From assembly GCF_021026295.1 (NCBI RefSeq), contig NZ_JAJNDA010000020.1:39381-103380 (forward strand): a DNA stretch of 64,000 bases. Direction: 5' to 3'. The notes under the pieces were generated by a model. The model was not told where the DNA came from, made no database searches, and worked only from the letters and a program-made list of their open reading frames with translations. This DNA is from Actinomycetospora soli (lineage in GTDB: Bacteria; Actinomycetota; Actinomycetes; Mycobacteriales; Pseudonocardiaceae). Of this stretch, positions 16,694 to 25,322 are shown piece by piece; the first letter of the stretch is position 1; each line of letters opens with the position of its first letter. The translations under genes and the position numbers were made by a program.

Positions 16694-16710
16694 ACTCCCC
16701 TGTCCGAAGT

Positions 16711-16728
16711 TCTTACTCTGGATTAAAC
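16711..16728. promoter_or_regulatory. Operator site 6
   Basis: TCTTACTCTGGATTAAAC has a good right half-site (GATTAAAC against GATTAGAA) and a degenerate left half. It lies 35-52 bases before the thiolase ATG. Confidence 0.6.
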
Positions 16729-16762
16729 TCGGCGCACCCAGTTCCCGCACGCGGAGGTGCCC

Positions 16763-17914
16763 ATGCCCGAGGCCTACATCGTCGACGCCGTCCGCAGCCC
16801 GGTCGGCCGGCGCAACGGGGGGCTGGCGAAGGTCCACCCGGCCGACCTGGCGGCGCACCCGATCCGGCAGCTCGTCGAGCGCACCGGGGTCGACCCGGAG
16901 GCGATCGACGACGTCATCCTCGGCTGCCTCGACACGATCGGCGCCCAGGCCGGCGACATCGCACGCACCGCGGCCCTGGCGGCCGGGCTCCCCGAATCGG
17001 TCCCCTGCGTCACCGTGGACCGGCAGTGCGGCTCGTCGCAACAGGCCGTCGGCTTCGCCGCGCAGGCGGTGATGTCCGGGACCGCCGACCTCGTCCTCGC
17101 GGGCGGGGTGCAGGTCATGAGCCAGTACCCGATCCTGTCGTCGTTCGCCGCCGGCGAGCCCTTCGGCGCGGTCGACCCCTGGACCGGCTGCGAGGGCTGG
17201 GAGGCGCGCTACGGCAACCAGGAGATCTCCCAGTTCCGGGCGGCCGAGATGATCGCCGACCGCTGGGACATCTCCCGCGAGGCCATGGAGCGCTTCGCCT
17301 ACGAGAGCCACCACCGGGCGCTGCGGGCGATCGACGAGGGCCGGTTCGACCGCGAGATCGTGCCGATCGCCGGGCTCTCCGCCGACGAGGGCCCGCGCGC
17401 CGACACCACCCCCGAGAAGATGGCCGGCCTGAAGACGCTCGCGCCCGGCGGGAAGATCACCGCCGGTGTGGCCAGCCAGATCTCCGACGGCGCGGCGTGC
17501 CTCGCGATCGCCTCGGAGCAGGCCGTGGCCGACCACGGTCTCACCCCCCGGGCCCGCGTCCACCACGTCTCGGCCCGCGGCACCGACCCGGTGATCATGC
17601 TGACCGCCCCGATCCCGGCCACCGCGCACGCCTTGAAGAAGACCGGGCTCGACATCGGCGACATCGACGTCGTCGAGATCAACGAGGCCTTCGCCAGCGT
17701 CGTGCAGGCGTGGCTGATCGAGACCGGCGCCGACCCGGCGCGCGTCAACCCGAACGGCGGGGCCATCGCCCTCGGGCACCCGCTCGGCGCCACCGGCGCG
17801 CGGCTCATGACGACGATGCTCCACGAACTGGAGCGCACCGGCGGCCGCTACGGGCTGCAGACGATGTGCGAGGGCGGCGGCCAGGCCAACGTCACGATCA
17901 TCGAGCGGCTGTAG
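16763..17914 (+). CDS. Acetyl-CoA acyltransferase (thiolase)
   Basis: This is a 383-residue thiolase that would cleave 3-ketoacyl-CoA with CoA. The three catalytic elements are present: nucleophilic Cys89 in DRQCGSS, His at about 339 in GHPLGATG, and Cys at about 369 in MCEGGGQANV. The ATG at 16763 is chosen over GTG 16757 because GGAGG at 16753-16757 would be its ribosome binding site. It is a single-gene unit behind operator site 6 and completes a beta-oxidation set with the dehydrogenases, hydratases and SDRs of the island. The 3' end directly abuts the convergent crotonase gene. Confidence 0.92.
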   Translation: MPEAYIVDAVRSPVGRRNGGLAKVHPADLAAHPIRQLVERTGVDPEAIDDVILGCLDTIGAQAGDIARTAALAAGLPESVPCVTVDRQCGSSQQAVGFAAQAVMSGTADLVLAGGVQVMSQYPILSSFAAGEPFGAVDPWTGCEGWEARYGNQEISQFRAAEMIADRWDISREAMERFAYESHHRALRAIDEGRFDREIVPIAGLSADEGPRADTTPEKMAGLKTLAPGGKITAGVASQISDGAACLAIASEQAVADHGLTPRARVHHVSARGTDPVIMLTAPIPATAHALKKTGLDIGDIDVVEINEAFASVVQAWLIETGADPARVNPNGGAIALGHPLGATGARLMTTMLHELERTGGRYGLQTMCEGGGQANVTIIERL

Positions 17915-18709
17915 CTACCGACCGACGAACCTCGGGGGCCGCCGCTCGATGACGGCGGCGAGCCCCTCGAGGGAGTCGGCGGTACCGGACAGCTCGGACA
18001 CGGTCCGGGCCTCCTCCGGCAGCTGCGCCTCCACCCGCGAGCCGAGCCCCGACCACATCAGCCGCTTCGTCGCGGCCAGCGCCAGCGGGGCGCCGTCGAC
18101 GAGGCGGGCGACCAGCTCGTCGACCGCCGCGTCGAGCCCGTCGTCGGGAACGACCCGCGTGAGCAGCCCCAGCTCGAGCGCCTCCGCGGCCGTGAGCACC
18201 GGGTTGGTCAGCGAGATCTCCAGCGCCTTGCGCAGCCCGACCAGCGCCGGGAGCGTCACCGTGGTCCCGGCGTCGGGCGCCATGCCCACCCGCGTCGCCC
18301 CGCCGAGGAAGGACGCCGACTCCGCCGCCACGACGAGGTCGGAGGCGCAGACCAGCCCGAAGCCGCCGCCCCCGGCGGCGAATCCCTGCACCTTCGTGAC
18401 GACGGGTGCGGGCAGGTTCAGCAGTCCCTGCACCACGATCTGCAGCCACGACGTGGCCTCGCGCAGGTAGTCGGGCAGCCCCTCGCCCTTGCTCGCGAAC
18501 GTCTTGACGTCGCCGCCGGCGCAGAAGTGCCGCCCCTCCCCCGACAGCACGAGGACACGCAGGCCCGGCCGGCCGTGGCAGGTCATGACGGCGTCGTGGA
18601 AGGCGCGCAGGAGCGGTACGTCGAGCCCGTTGCTCGCCTCCGGACGATTCAGCCGCAGGCGCGCGACGCCGCGGTCGTCGACGTCGAGCAGGACGGGCGA
18701 GGAGCTCAC
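17915..18709 (-). CDS. Enoyl-CoA hydratase/isomerase (crotonase)
   Basis: The predicted 264-residue crotonase-fold protein has oxyanion-hole segments GRHFCAGGDVKTF (about 60) and GFAAGGGGFGLVCA (about 115). The GTG start at 18709 immediately follows the P450 stop (TGA then GTG), so the two are one leftward operon from operator site 7. The pairing with a P450 suggests they act in one pathway branch, but the actual reaction is not determined by the sequence. Confidence 0.85.
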   Translation of the reverse strand: MSSSPVLLDVDDRGVARLRLNRPEASNGLDVPLLRAFHDAVMTCHGRPGLRVLVLSGEGRHFCAGGDVKTFASKGEGLPDYLREATSWLQIVVQGLLNLPAPVVTKVQGFAAGGGGFGLVCASDLVVAAESASFLGGATRVGMAPDAGTTVTLPALVGLRKALEISLTNPVLTAAEALELGLLTRVVPDDGLDAAVDELVARLVDGAPLALAATKRLMWSGLGSRVEAQLPEEARTVSELSGTADSLEGLAAVIERRPPRFVGR

Positions 18710-19978
18710 TCAGGGCCTCCGCAAGGTGTATGGCATGGACGTGATCGCCTGCATGAAGTTGCCGGCGAGGTAGGTCGGCTCTCCGGCCTCGAGCCCCGGA
18801 GCGCGCGTCAGGAGCTCGCCGAACAGGGCGCGGAGCTGGGTCTTCGCGAGCTGGTTCCCGAGGCAGTAGTGCGGCCCGCCGCCGCCGAAGCCGACGTGCG
18901 GGTTGGGGTCGCGGGTGATGTCGAAGCGCATCGGGTCGGCGAACACCTCGGGGTCGCGGTTGCCCGAGGCGTAGAACAGCACCACCCAGTCGCCCTGCCG
19001 GATGCGCCGGCCGTGCAGCTCGACGTCGCGGGTCGCGGTGCGTCGGAAGGTCATGACGGGGGTGGCCCAGCGGACGAACTCGTCCACGGCGGGGCCGATC
19101 CGCCCGTCGAGGTCGGCCGCCAGCAGGTCCCGCTGGTCGGGGTGCAGCGTGAACTGCCGGACCGTGCTCGAGATCGTGTTCCGCGTCGTGTCGTTGCCGG
19201 CCACCGAGAGCAGCACGAAGAAGGCCGCGATCTCGTCGTCGTTGAGACGCTCGCCGTCGACCTCGGCCTGGACGAGGTTCGTCATGAGGTCGTCGGCCGG
19301 GTGCGCGCGGCGGTCCTCGGCGTGCTCGAGCGCGATCCGCATCAGCCCGAGCAGGGACTCCCAGAGCAGCTCGGCGGGCTCCCGGCCCTGCCGGACGTCC
19401 TCGTCGCCCCAGCTCACCATGCCGTCCGCCGCGGCGGTCGCGAGCTCCCGCGTCTCCTGGTCCTCGAGCCCCATCATCTCGAAGATCGTCCACTGCGGGA
19501 GGCGGCGGGAGACCTGCGCGACGAAGTCGCCGCTCTCCGTCTCCAGGAGCTCGTCGACGAGCCGGCGGGCCTGGTCGCGGATCTGCGCCTCGATCGTCCG
19601 CACCCGCTTCGGGGTGAAGGCCGCCGAGACGAGGCGGCGCAGCTGGGTGTGCCGCGGGGCGTCGGTCGCGAGGAACGAGCTGGCCGACTCCAGGATCGCG
19701 ACCGGGACGTCCTCCATCTGGATGCCCTCGCCGGAGCAGAAGGTCCCGGGGTCCTTGCTGACGGCGACGATGTCGGCGTGGCGGGTCACCGCCCAGAAGC
19801 CGGCGCCGTCCTCCGGCGGCATCATCGAGCCCTCCGCGGGCGGGTGCCAGCTGATCGGGCGTTCCCGGCGCAGGACCGCGAAGTCGGCCTCCCGGTCCTC
19901 CGGGGACTTCGCCCAGAACGACAGCGGCGCGAGCGAGACCTCGTCGTTGGGGGGCCGGTCGGTGGTCGCGGTCGTCAT
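18710..19978 (-). CDS. Cytochrome P450
   Basis: This 422-residue soluble P450 has the I-helix oxygen-activation motif AGNDTTRNT (about 258-266) and the heme-binding loop VGFGGGGPHYCLGNQLA, with the axial cysteine at about 371. The FGGGGPHYCLG form is frequent in actinobacterial CYPs that hydroxylate sterol or terpenoid side chains (CYP125, CYP142 and relatives); this is a similarity of motif only. No ferredoxin gene is adjacent. It is the first gene of the leftward operon from operator site 7. Confidence 0.92.
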   Translation of the reverse strand: MTTATTDRPPNDEVSLAPLSFWAKSPEDREADFAVLRRERPISWHPPAEGSMMPPEDGAGFWAVTRHADIVAVSKDPGTFCSGEGIQMEDVPVAILESASSFLATDAPRHTQLRRLVSAAFTPKRVRTIEAQIRDQARRLVDELLETESGDFVAQVSRRLPQWTIFEMMGLEDQETRELATAAADGMVSWGDEDVRQGREPAELLWESLLGLMRIALEHAEDRRAHPADDLMTNLVQAEVDGERLNDDEIAAFFVLLSVAGNDTTRNTISSTVRQFTLHPDQRDLLAADLDGRIGPAVDEFVRWATPVMTFRRTATRDVELHGRRIRQGDWVVLFYASGNRDPEVFADPMRFDITRDPNPHVGFGGGGPHYCLGNQLAKTQLRALFGELLTRAPGLEAGEPTYLAGNFMQAITSMPYTLRRP

Positions 19979-20000
19979 CGCACACTCCCTCGCAGCGGTG

Positions 20001-20018
20001 GTCTAATCTAGATTAGAA
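20001..20018. promoter_or_regulatory. Operator site 7 (divergent promoter)
   Basis: GTCTAATCTAGATTAGAA contains the perfect 16-bp palindrome TCTAATCTAGATTAGA (20002-20017). It lies between the divergent P450-crotonase operon (ATG 19978) and the SDR gene (GTG 20047). Confidence 0.83.
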
Positions 20019-20046
20019 GAAGTGCCCCCGGGACGGAAGGACGGCC

Positions 20047-20841
20047 GTGGACCTCGGACTGGGCGGCGCCCGGGTGATCGTGACCGGTGGCGCCTCGAAC
20101 ATCGGGCGTGGCATCGTGCACGGCTTCGCCCGCGAGGGCGCCCGCGTGCTGCTCGCGGACCGGGACGCCGAGCAGTCGGCCCGCGTGCGGACCGAGGCGC
20201 TCGACCTCGGCGCGGCCGAGGTGCGCGAGGTGATCGGCGACCTGACCGCCGAGGGCGCCGGGGACCGCGTCGTCGCCGACGCCGTCGGGGCGTGGGGCGG
20301 CGTGGACGTGCTGGTGAACAACTGCGGCTGGAGCGTGCCGGGGTTCCTCACCGAGCAGACCGACCGGGCGCTCTGGCAGCGCACGATCGAGACCAACCTC
20401 TACACCGCGATCGACGCGACGCAGGCCGTGCTCGCGACCATGACCGAGCAGCGCGCCGGCGCGGTCGTCTTCATCTCCAGCGACGCCGCCTTCGGGGCGG
20501 TCCGCCAGGGCGTCTACGGCACGACGAAGGCCGGCCTCATCGCCCTCGCCCGCACCACGGCGCGCGAGCAGGGCCGGCACGGCATCCGCGCCAACGTCGT
20601 CTGCCCGGGGCTCGTCCTGCCCGACGAGGGCGGGGTCGGCGCCGACAGCCTCTGGGCCGCGGGGCGCGACGCGATCTTCGATGACGACCAGATCGCCCAC
20701 GTCACGAAGCAGACCCCGCTGCGGCGGCTGACCACCCCGGAGGACGTGGCCGCCGCCGTCGTCTGGCTCGCCTCCGACGTCGCCGCCCGCCAGGTCACCG
20801 GCCAGGTCGTCGCGGTCGGCGGCGGATCGTCGATGCCGTGA
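20047..20841 (+). CDS. SDR-family oxidoreductase
   Basis: This 264-residue short-chain dehydrogenase has the cofactor motif VTGGASNIGRGIVHGFA, the structural NNCG motif and an intact active site (serines in FISSD; YGTTK for Tyr and Lys). The GTG at 20047 has GGAAGGA at 20035-20041 as ribosome binding site. It would oxidise a hydroxyacyl-CoA or an alcohol. It is driven from operator site 7 in the opposite direction to the P450. Confidence 0.88.
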   Translation: MDLGLGGARVIVTGGASNIGRGIVHGFAREGARVLLADRDAEQSARVRTEALDLGAAEVREVIGDLTAEGAGDRVVADAVGAWGGVDVLVNNCGWSVPGFLTEQTDRALWQRTIETNLYTAIDATQAVLATMTEQRAGAVVFISSDAAFGAVRQGVYGTTKAGLIALARTTAREQGRHGIRANVVCPGLVLPDEGGVGADSLWAAGRDAIFDDDQIAHVTKQTPLRRLTTPEDVAAAVVWLASDVAARQVTGQVVAVGGGSSMP

Positions 20842-20864
20842 GCTTGACCCGGCCGCCCGCCGGT

Positions 20865-20882
20865 TTTTACTCTCGATGAAAT
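20865..20882. promoter_or_regulatory. Operator site 8
   Basis: TTTTACTCTCGATGAAAT keeps the TC-NN-GA core and most of the left half, with a weaker right half. It lies 21-38 bases before the acyl-CoA dehydrogenase GTG. Confidence 0.55.
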
Positions 20883-20902
20883 TCTGTCGCAGGGAGAGCC
20901 CC

Positions 20903-22078
20903 GTGAACACGTCCTCGATCGTCCCCGAGACCGACGAGCGCGCCGCGCTGCGCGACGCCGTCACCGCGCTCGTGAGCCGCTACGGGCACGACTACTTCGT
21001 GGAGAAGGCGCACGCGCACGCCGAGCCCACCGAGTTGTGGAAGGAGCTCGGCGCCGCCGGGTTCCTCGGCGTGCACCTGCCCGAGGAGTACGGCGGGGGC
21101 GGCGGCACCCTCGGCGACCTGCTGGTCGTCGTGGAGGCGGCGTCGGCGGCCGGGTGCCCGCTGCTCATGACGGTCATCTCCCCCGCGATCTGCGGGACGA
21201 TCCTCGCGCGGCACGCGTCGCACGAGATGAAGCAGCGCTGGCTGACCGGCATCGCCGACGGCTCGCTCAAGATGGCCTTCGCGATCACCGAGCCCGACGC
21301 CGGGTCCAACAGCCACGAGGTCACCACCACCGCCCACCCCGACGGCGACGGGGGCTGGCGGCTCTCGGGCACGAAGTACTGGACCTCCGGGATCGACGAG
21401 GCCGACGCCGTGCTCGTCGTCGCCCGCAGCGGCAGCGCCCCCGCCACGGGTGACCGCAAGCCGCTGTCGCTCTACGTCGTCCCCACCGACTCCGCGGGCC
21501 TGACCTGGCAGCCGATCCCGGCCGCCCTCACCCAGCCCGAGCAGCAGTTCACGGTGTTCTTCGACGACGTCCCGCTCGGTCCCGAGGCGCTCATCGGCGA
21601 CGACGGCAACGGGCTGCGGCAGGTCTTCGCCGGGCTCAACCCCGAGCGCATCACCGCGGCGGCGATCAGCAACGGCATCTCGCTGTACTCGCTGGAGAAG
21701 GCGACGGCGTACGCGAACGAGCGGGCGGTGTGGAAGGGCGTGAAGATCGGGGCGCACCAGGGCGTGGCCCACCCGCTGGCCGAGTGCTACATCGCGGTCG
21801 CGCAGGCGCGGCTCATGGCGCAGCGCGCCGCCGACCTGTTCGACGAGGGCGCCGACGCCGCCGAGGCGTCGAACATCGCCAAGTTCGCGGCCGCCGACTC
21901 CTCGCTGCGCACGCTCGACCAGGCGATGCAGACCCACGGCGGCAACGGCATGTCGCTGGAGTACGGGCTCGCCGACCTGTGGTTCCTGGCCCGCATGCTC
22001 AAGACCGCGCCGGTCAGCCGGGAGATGGTGCTCAACTTCGTCGCCCAGCGCTCGCTCGGACTGCCCGCGTCGTACTGA
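20903..22078 (+). CDS. Acyl-CoA dehydrogenase (third)
   Basis: The 391-residue enzyme shows the flavin motif ITEPDAGSNSHEVTTTA (about 133-149), the substrate-loop segment KYWTSGIDEADAVLVV, and a C-terminal MQTHGGNGMSLEYGL. The GTG at 20903, with AGGGAGA at 20891-20897, is preferred; an in-frame ATG at 20876 lies inside operator site 8 and has no ribosome binding site. The presence of three different acyl-CoA dehydrogenases in the island indicates that several successive beta-oxidation cycles or structurally different intermediates are handled. Confidence 0.88.
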   Translation: MNTSSIVPETDERAALRDAVTALVSRYGHDYFVEKAHAHAEPTELWKELGAAGFLGVHLPEEYGGGGGTLGDLLVVVEAASAAGCPLLMTVISPAICGTILARHASHEMKQRWLTGIADGSLKMAFAITEPDAGSNSHEVTTTAHPDGDGGWRLSGTKYWTSGIDEADAVLVVARSGSAPATGDRKPLSLYVVPTDSAGLTWQPIPAALTQPEQQFTVFFDDVPLGPEALIGDDGNGLRQVFAGLNPERITAAAISNGISLYSLEKATAYANERAVWKGVKIGAHQGVAHPLAECYIAVAQARLMAQRAADLFDEGADAAEASNIAKFAAADSSLRTLDQAMQTHGGNGMSLEYGLADLWFLARMLKTAPVSREMVLNFVAQRSLGLPASY

Positions 22079-22091
22079 CTACGCTGACGCC

Positions 22092-22721
22092 GTGCCCGCG
22101 TCCCCCGCCCCGTCGAGCGAGGGGACCGGTCGCGGCACGAAGTCGGCGCGGACCCGCCGTCGGGTGGTGGACGCCGCGGCGCACGTGCTGGTGCGCCGCG
22201 GGTACGCCGGGACGCGGCTCTCGGACGTCGCGGCGGTCGCCCAGGTGCAGGCGCCGGCGATCTACTACTACTTCTCCTCGCGCGACGAGCTCATCGAGGA
22301 GGCGGTCGCCGTCGGGCTGGCCCGGGCCCGCACGCTGGTGGAGGAGGCGCTCGCGGAGGCCGACGGCTCGCCGCTGGACCGGCTCCGGGTCGCGGTGGCC
22401 GCGCACCTGAGCACGCTGCTGACCCACTCCGACCACGCGGCGGCGGCGATCCGCACCGTGCCGCAGCTGCCCGAGTCGATGCGGGCCCGCCACCGCCAGG
22501 CCGAGCGGGACTACGTGGAGATCTGGCGGGGCCTGGTCGCCGAGGCCCGGGCGGCCGGCGAGATCGACCGGGACCTCGACCCCGGGGTGGCGCTCATGGT
22601 GGTGCTCGGGGCCCTGAACTGGACCGCCGAGTGGTGGGACCCGGGCCGCGGGTCCCTCGAGGGCATCATCGCCACCGCGCAGCGCCTCGTGGTCGACGGG
22701 CTCGCCGCCGACCACGAGTGA
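22092..22721 (+). CDS. TetR-family regulator (paralogue 2)
   Basis: This 209-residue TetR protein has a DNA-binding domain very similar to that of the protein at 16009 (GYAGTRLSDVAAVAQVQAPA, then YYYFSSRDELIEE). The ligand domains also share the closing segment with GALNWTAEWWDP. The GTG at 22092 is six bases after TACGCT (22080-22085), so the mRNA is predicted to be leaderless. It marks the right end of the catabolic island. Either this protein or the paralogue, or both with different inducers, may control the eight operators. Confidence 0.88.
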   Translation: MPASPAPSSEGTGRGTKSARTRRRVVDAAAHVLVRRGYAGTRLSDVAAVAQVQAPAIYYYFSSRDELIEEAVAVGLARARTLVEEALAEADGSPLDRLRVAVAAHLSTLLTHSDHAAAAIRTVPQLPESMRARHRQAERDYVEIWRGLVAEARAAGEIDRDLDPGVALMVVLGALNWTAEWWDPGRGSLEGIIATAQRLVVDGLAADHE

Positions 22722-22733
22722 GCCGCGCGGGGG

Positions 22734-23072
22734 TCAGCCGACCTGGCGCCGGGCGGTGTCCTCCCGGGCCGCGAGCGGCGCCCCGGCCAGGTCCTCCTCG
22801 TTGCACAGGACCTTGACCTTGAAGTAGGGCGAGCCCTGGGCGTCGTCGTAGTCGAGGTGGATGGCGATGACGTCGACGGCCTCGCCGAGCCAGGTCTCCG
22901 TCTCGCGCAGCCACCCGGCGCACCGCTCCAGGGCGGCCGGGAGTTCGTCGTCGCAGAACTCGACCGCGCGGTAGGGCACGTCCTCGACGCGGTCCTGGGC
23001 CCCGGACGGCCGGGGAAGTCCCGCGGCGAGGCCGAGGTCGTCGAGCTCCAACTTCGTCACGTGCTGGGTCAC
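22734..23072 (-). CDS. Conserved-looking acidic protein, function unknown
   Basis: This 112-residue acidic protein ends with a segment containing VDVIAIHLDYDDAQGSPYFK and VLCNEEDLAG. I do not recognise a family. The GTG at 23072 has purine-rich GGAGG/GGGAGG upstream; an in-frame GTG at 23060 is an alternative start. It lies between the regulon and the iac region and ends next to the TetR gene, convergent with it. Confidence 0.6.
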   Translation of the reverse strand: MTQHVTKLELDDLGLAAGLPRPSGAQDRVEDVPYRAVEFCDDELPAALERCAGWLRETETWLGEAVDVIAIHLDYDDAQGSPYFKVKVLCNEEDLAGAPLAAREDTARRQVG

Positions 23073-23256
23073 CCCTCCGAGCCTCCCAGGCCCGAGGGCG
23101 GGCGGAAACCCCGGGTCGACGGGTCCGCGGGCCGGAGCGCCCTCGTCGGACCGGGTCGGCCCGACCCGGTTCCGCACGTCCGCTCCGGGATCCCCGACCC
23201 CATCACCGCGCGGTTCCCGTCGTGTGAACAACGGTCGCGCGGGCCGGGTGGAGTGA

Positions 23257-23288
23257 GGGATTCCCCTACACCGGTGCCCGTACTTCCC
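23257..23288 (+). promoter_or_regulatory. Candidate response-regulator box before the MHS transporter
   Basis: GGGATTCCCCTAC at 23257-23269 is followed 13 bases later by CTTCCC at 23283-23288. The same pair, with 14 bases between, occurs before iacA at 29617-29648. The 3' end lies 76 bases upstream of the transporter TTG, a typical activator position. The rest of 23073-23364 shows nothing I can assign. Confidence 0.55.
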
Positions 23289-23364
23289 GATGGCTCCCGA
23301 TCCGCGGCCTGGGGTTCTCTGTGAACCGCCCCACCGGTCCCCCACCACCCCTCGGGAGCTGCTC

Positions 23365-24726
23365 TTGTCCACCGAGCACGAGACCCAGGCGAGCGTCCGC
23401 ACCGCCGACGACCAGCCACGCACCGGACTGCTGAAGGTCGCGGCCGCCACCGGGATCGGGACGTCGCTGGAGTTCTACGACTTCGCGATCTACGGCACCG
23501 CGACCGCGCTGGTCTTCACCGACACGTTCTTCCGGTCCGACGACGCCTGGTTCGCCACCTTCATGGGGCTCGCGACCTTCGGCATCGGGTTCCTCATGGC
23601 CCCGCTCGGCGCCCTGCTGTTCGGCTGGGTCGGGGACCGGAAGGGGCGCCGCACGGCCCTGATGATGACCTTCATCGGCATGGGCCTCGCGACCGTGCTG
23701 ATGGGCCTGCTGCCGCCCTACGCGGTGATCGGTGTCGCCGCCCCGCTCCTGCTCGTCCTGCTGCGCATGGTCCACGGCCTCGCCCGCGGCGGCGAGACCG
23801 GCGGCGCCGCGACGCTCGCGATGGAGCACGCACCCCCGCGGCACCGCGCGCTCTGGGGCGTCTTCACCGCCCTGGGCTCGCCGCTCGGCACGATCCTCGC
23901 CAACGTCGCGTTCGCGCTCGTGCTGCTGCTGCCCCGCGAGGCGGTCGCGAGCTGGGGCTGGCGCCTGCCGTTCCTGTTCGGCGGCGTGGTGCTGGTGCTC
24001 GGGCTGTGGGTCCGCCGCAGCGTCCACGAGAGCCCGGTGTTCCAGGACATGGTCCGCCACGCGGGCGAGGTCCGGCGCGCCCCCGCCGCCGAGGTGTTCC
24101 GCACCGGCTGGCGCCGCGTGCTGCTCGCCGCCGGGGCGAACATCGGCCTCAACTCGATGACCTTCGTGCTCGCGATCTTCATGCTGTCCTACGCCACGGC
24201 CGCGGCGCCGCAGGGCCTCGGCCTGCCGCGCGGCCCGGTCGTCGCCGGCAGCATCGTCGCGCTGCTGCTCCACGCCCTCGCCAACGTCGGCGGCGCGGTG
24301 GCCTCCGACCGCTTCGGCCGCCGCCCGGTGATGATCACCGGAGCCGTCGCGTCGATGGGCGCCGCGCTCGTGCTCTTCCCGATCGCGGAGGGCGGCACCG
24401 TCACCGCCTTCGTCCTCGCGGTCTCCCTCGGGTTCCTGACGACGGGTGTGCTCTTCGGGCCGATGTACGTCTACTTCGGCGAGCTCTTCCCCCGCGAGCA
24501 GCGCCAGACCGGCATGGGCATCGCCTACCACGTCGGTGCGGTCCTGGGCGGCGGCATCTCCCCGCTGGTCGCGAACCGCATCCTCGCCCTCACCGGCGAC
24601 GCCGCGAACATCGGCTTCTACCTCGCCGGCGCCCTGCTGCTCACGCTGGGCTGCCTGGCGCTGCTGCCCGAGACCGCCCCGCGGAAGGTCGACGCCGCCG
24701 CGCCCGCACCCGTCGTCGGGACCTGA
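23365..24726 (+). CDS. MFS transporter, metabolite:H+ symporter (MHS) type
   Basis: The 453-residue membrane protein has about twelve hydrophobic segments. It carries the MHS-family hallmarks TGIGTSLEFYDFAIYGTATA near the start and GWVGDRKGRRTAL in the first cytoplasmic loop, with RFGRRPVM in the second half. It probably imports the substrate of the neighbouring iac cluster, by analogy with MFS genes in other iac clusters; aromatic acids are common MHS substrates. The start is a TTG at 23365 with GGGAG at 23354-23358. The next gene follows 32 bases later, so transporter, SnoaL-like protein and response regulator form one operon. Confidence 0.87.
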   Translation: MSTEHETQASVRTADDQPRTGLLKVAAATGIGTSLEFYDFAIYGTATALVFTDTFFRSDDAWFATFMGLATFGIGFLMAPLGALLFGWVGDRKGRRTALMMTFIGMGLATVLMGLLPPYAVIGVAAPLLLVLLRMVHGLARGGETGGAATLAMEHAPPRHRALWGVFTALGSPLGTILANVAFALVLLLPREAVASWGWRLPFLFGGVVLVLGLWVRRSVHESPVFQDMVRHAGEVRRAPAAEVFRTGWRRVLLAAGANIGLNSMTFVLAIFMLSYATAAAPQGLGLPRGPVVAGSIVALLLHALANVGGAVASDRFGRRPVMITGAVASMGAALVLFPIAEGGTVTAFVLAVSLGFLTTGVLFGPMYVYFGELFPREQRQTGMGIAYHVGAVLGGGISPLVANRILALTGDAANIGFYLAGALLLTLGCLALLPETAPRKVDAAAPAPVVGT

Positions 24727-24758
24727 CCCCTACCCTGCGCACCGGAAGGAGCACCGCG

Positions 24759-25322
24759 ATGACGACCGTCGAAGCGACCACGCTCGAGGCCCTCGCCCGC
24801 CGGGTCGACGTCCTCGAGTCCGAGGCCGACATCCGCCGCCTGCAGGCCCGGTACATGTGGCTGTGCGACACCCCGAACCCGGAGTACGGCGTCACCGACG
24901 ACGCCGCGCGCATCGAGCTGATCCTCGAGCTCTACACCGACGACGCCGTGTGGGAGGGCGTCGGCGAGTACTACACCGGCCAGTTCGGCCGCGCCGAGGG
25001 CAAGGCCGCGATCCGTCGACACTTCCAGGGGTTCTGGGGCGAGAAGCAGGACCCGGCGCTGCTGCTCAACGCCCACTACCTGACCTCCGAGCAGATCCAC
25101 GTCGACGGCGACGAGGCGACCGGGCAGTGGATCCACTGCCAGCCGTGGCTGTTCTCCGACGGCCGGGCCCTGCTCCGGTCCAGCCGCCTGAACAACGCGT
25201 TCCGGCGGGACGACGGGACCTGGCGGATCACCCGCACCCGCACCGAGAACGTGTTCGTCGCACCCCTGCCGACGAACTTCGCGAGCGACTTCCCGTCCAC
25301 CTCGGTGCTGACGCGGCCATGA
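24759..25322 (+). CDS. SnoaL/NTF2-like protein, possible IacI
   Basis: This 187-residue cone-fold protein begins with a helix (LARRVDVLESEADIRRLQARY) followed by YTDDAVWEGVG, the usual pattern of SnoaL-like proteins and dioxygenase beta subunits. The ATG at 24759 has GGAAGGAG at 24743-24751. Within an iac cluster it may correspond to iacI, whose biochemical role is unsettled; I make this link from context only. Its stop overlaps the ATG of the response regulator gene (ATGA). Confidence 0.75.
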   Translation: MTTVEATTLEALARRVDVLESEADIRRLQARYMWLCDTPNPEYGVTDDAARIELILELYTDDAVWEGVGEYYTGQFGRAEGKAAIRRHFQGFWGEKQDPALLLNAHYLTSEQIHVDGDEATGQWIHCQPWLFSDGRALLRSSRLNNAFRRDDGTWRITRTRTENVFVAPLPTNFASDFPSTSVLTRP

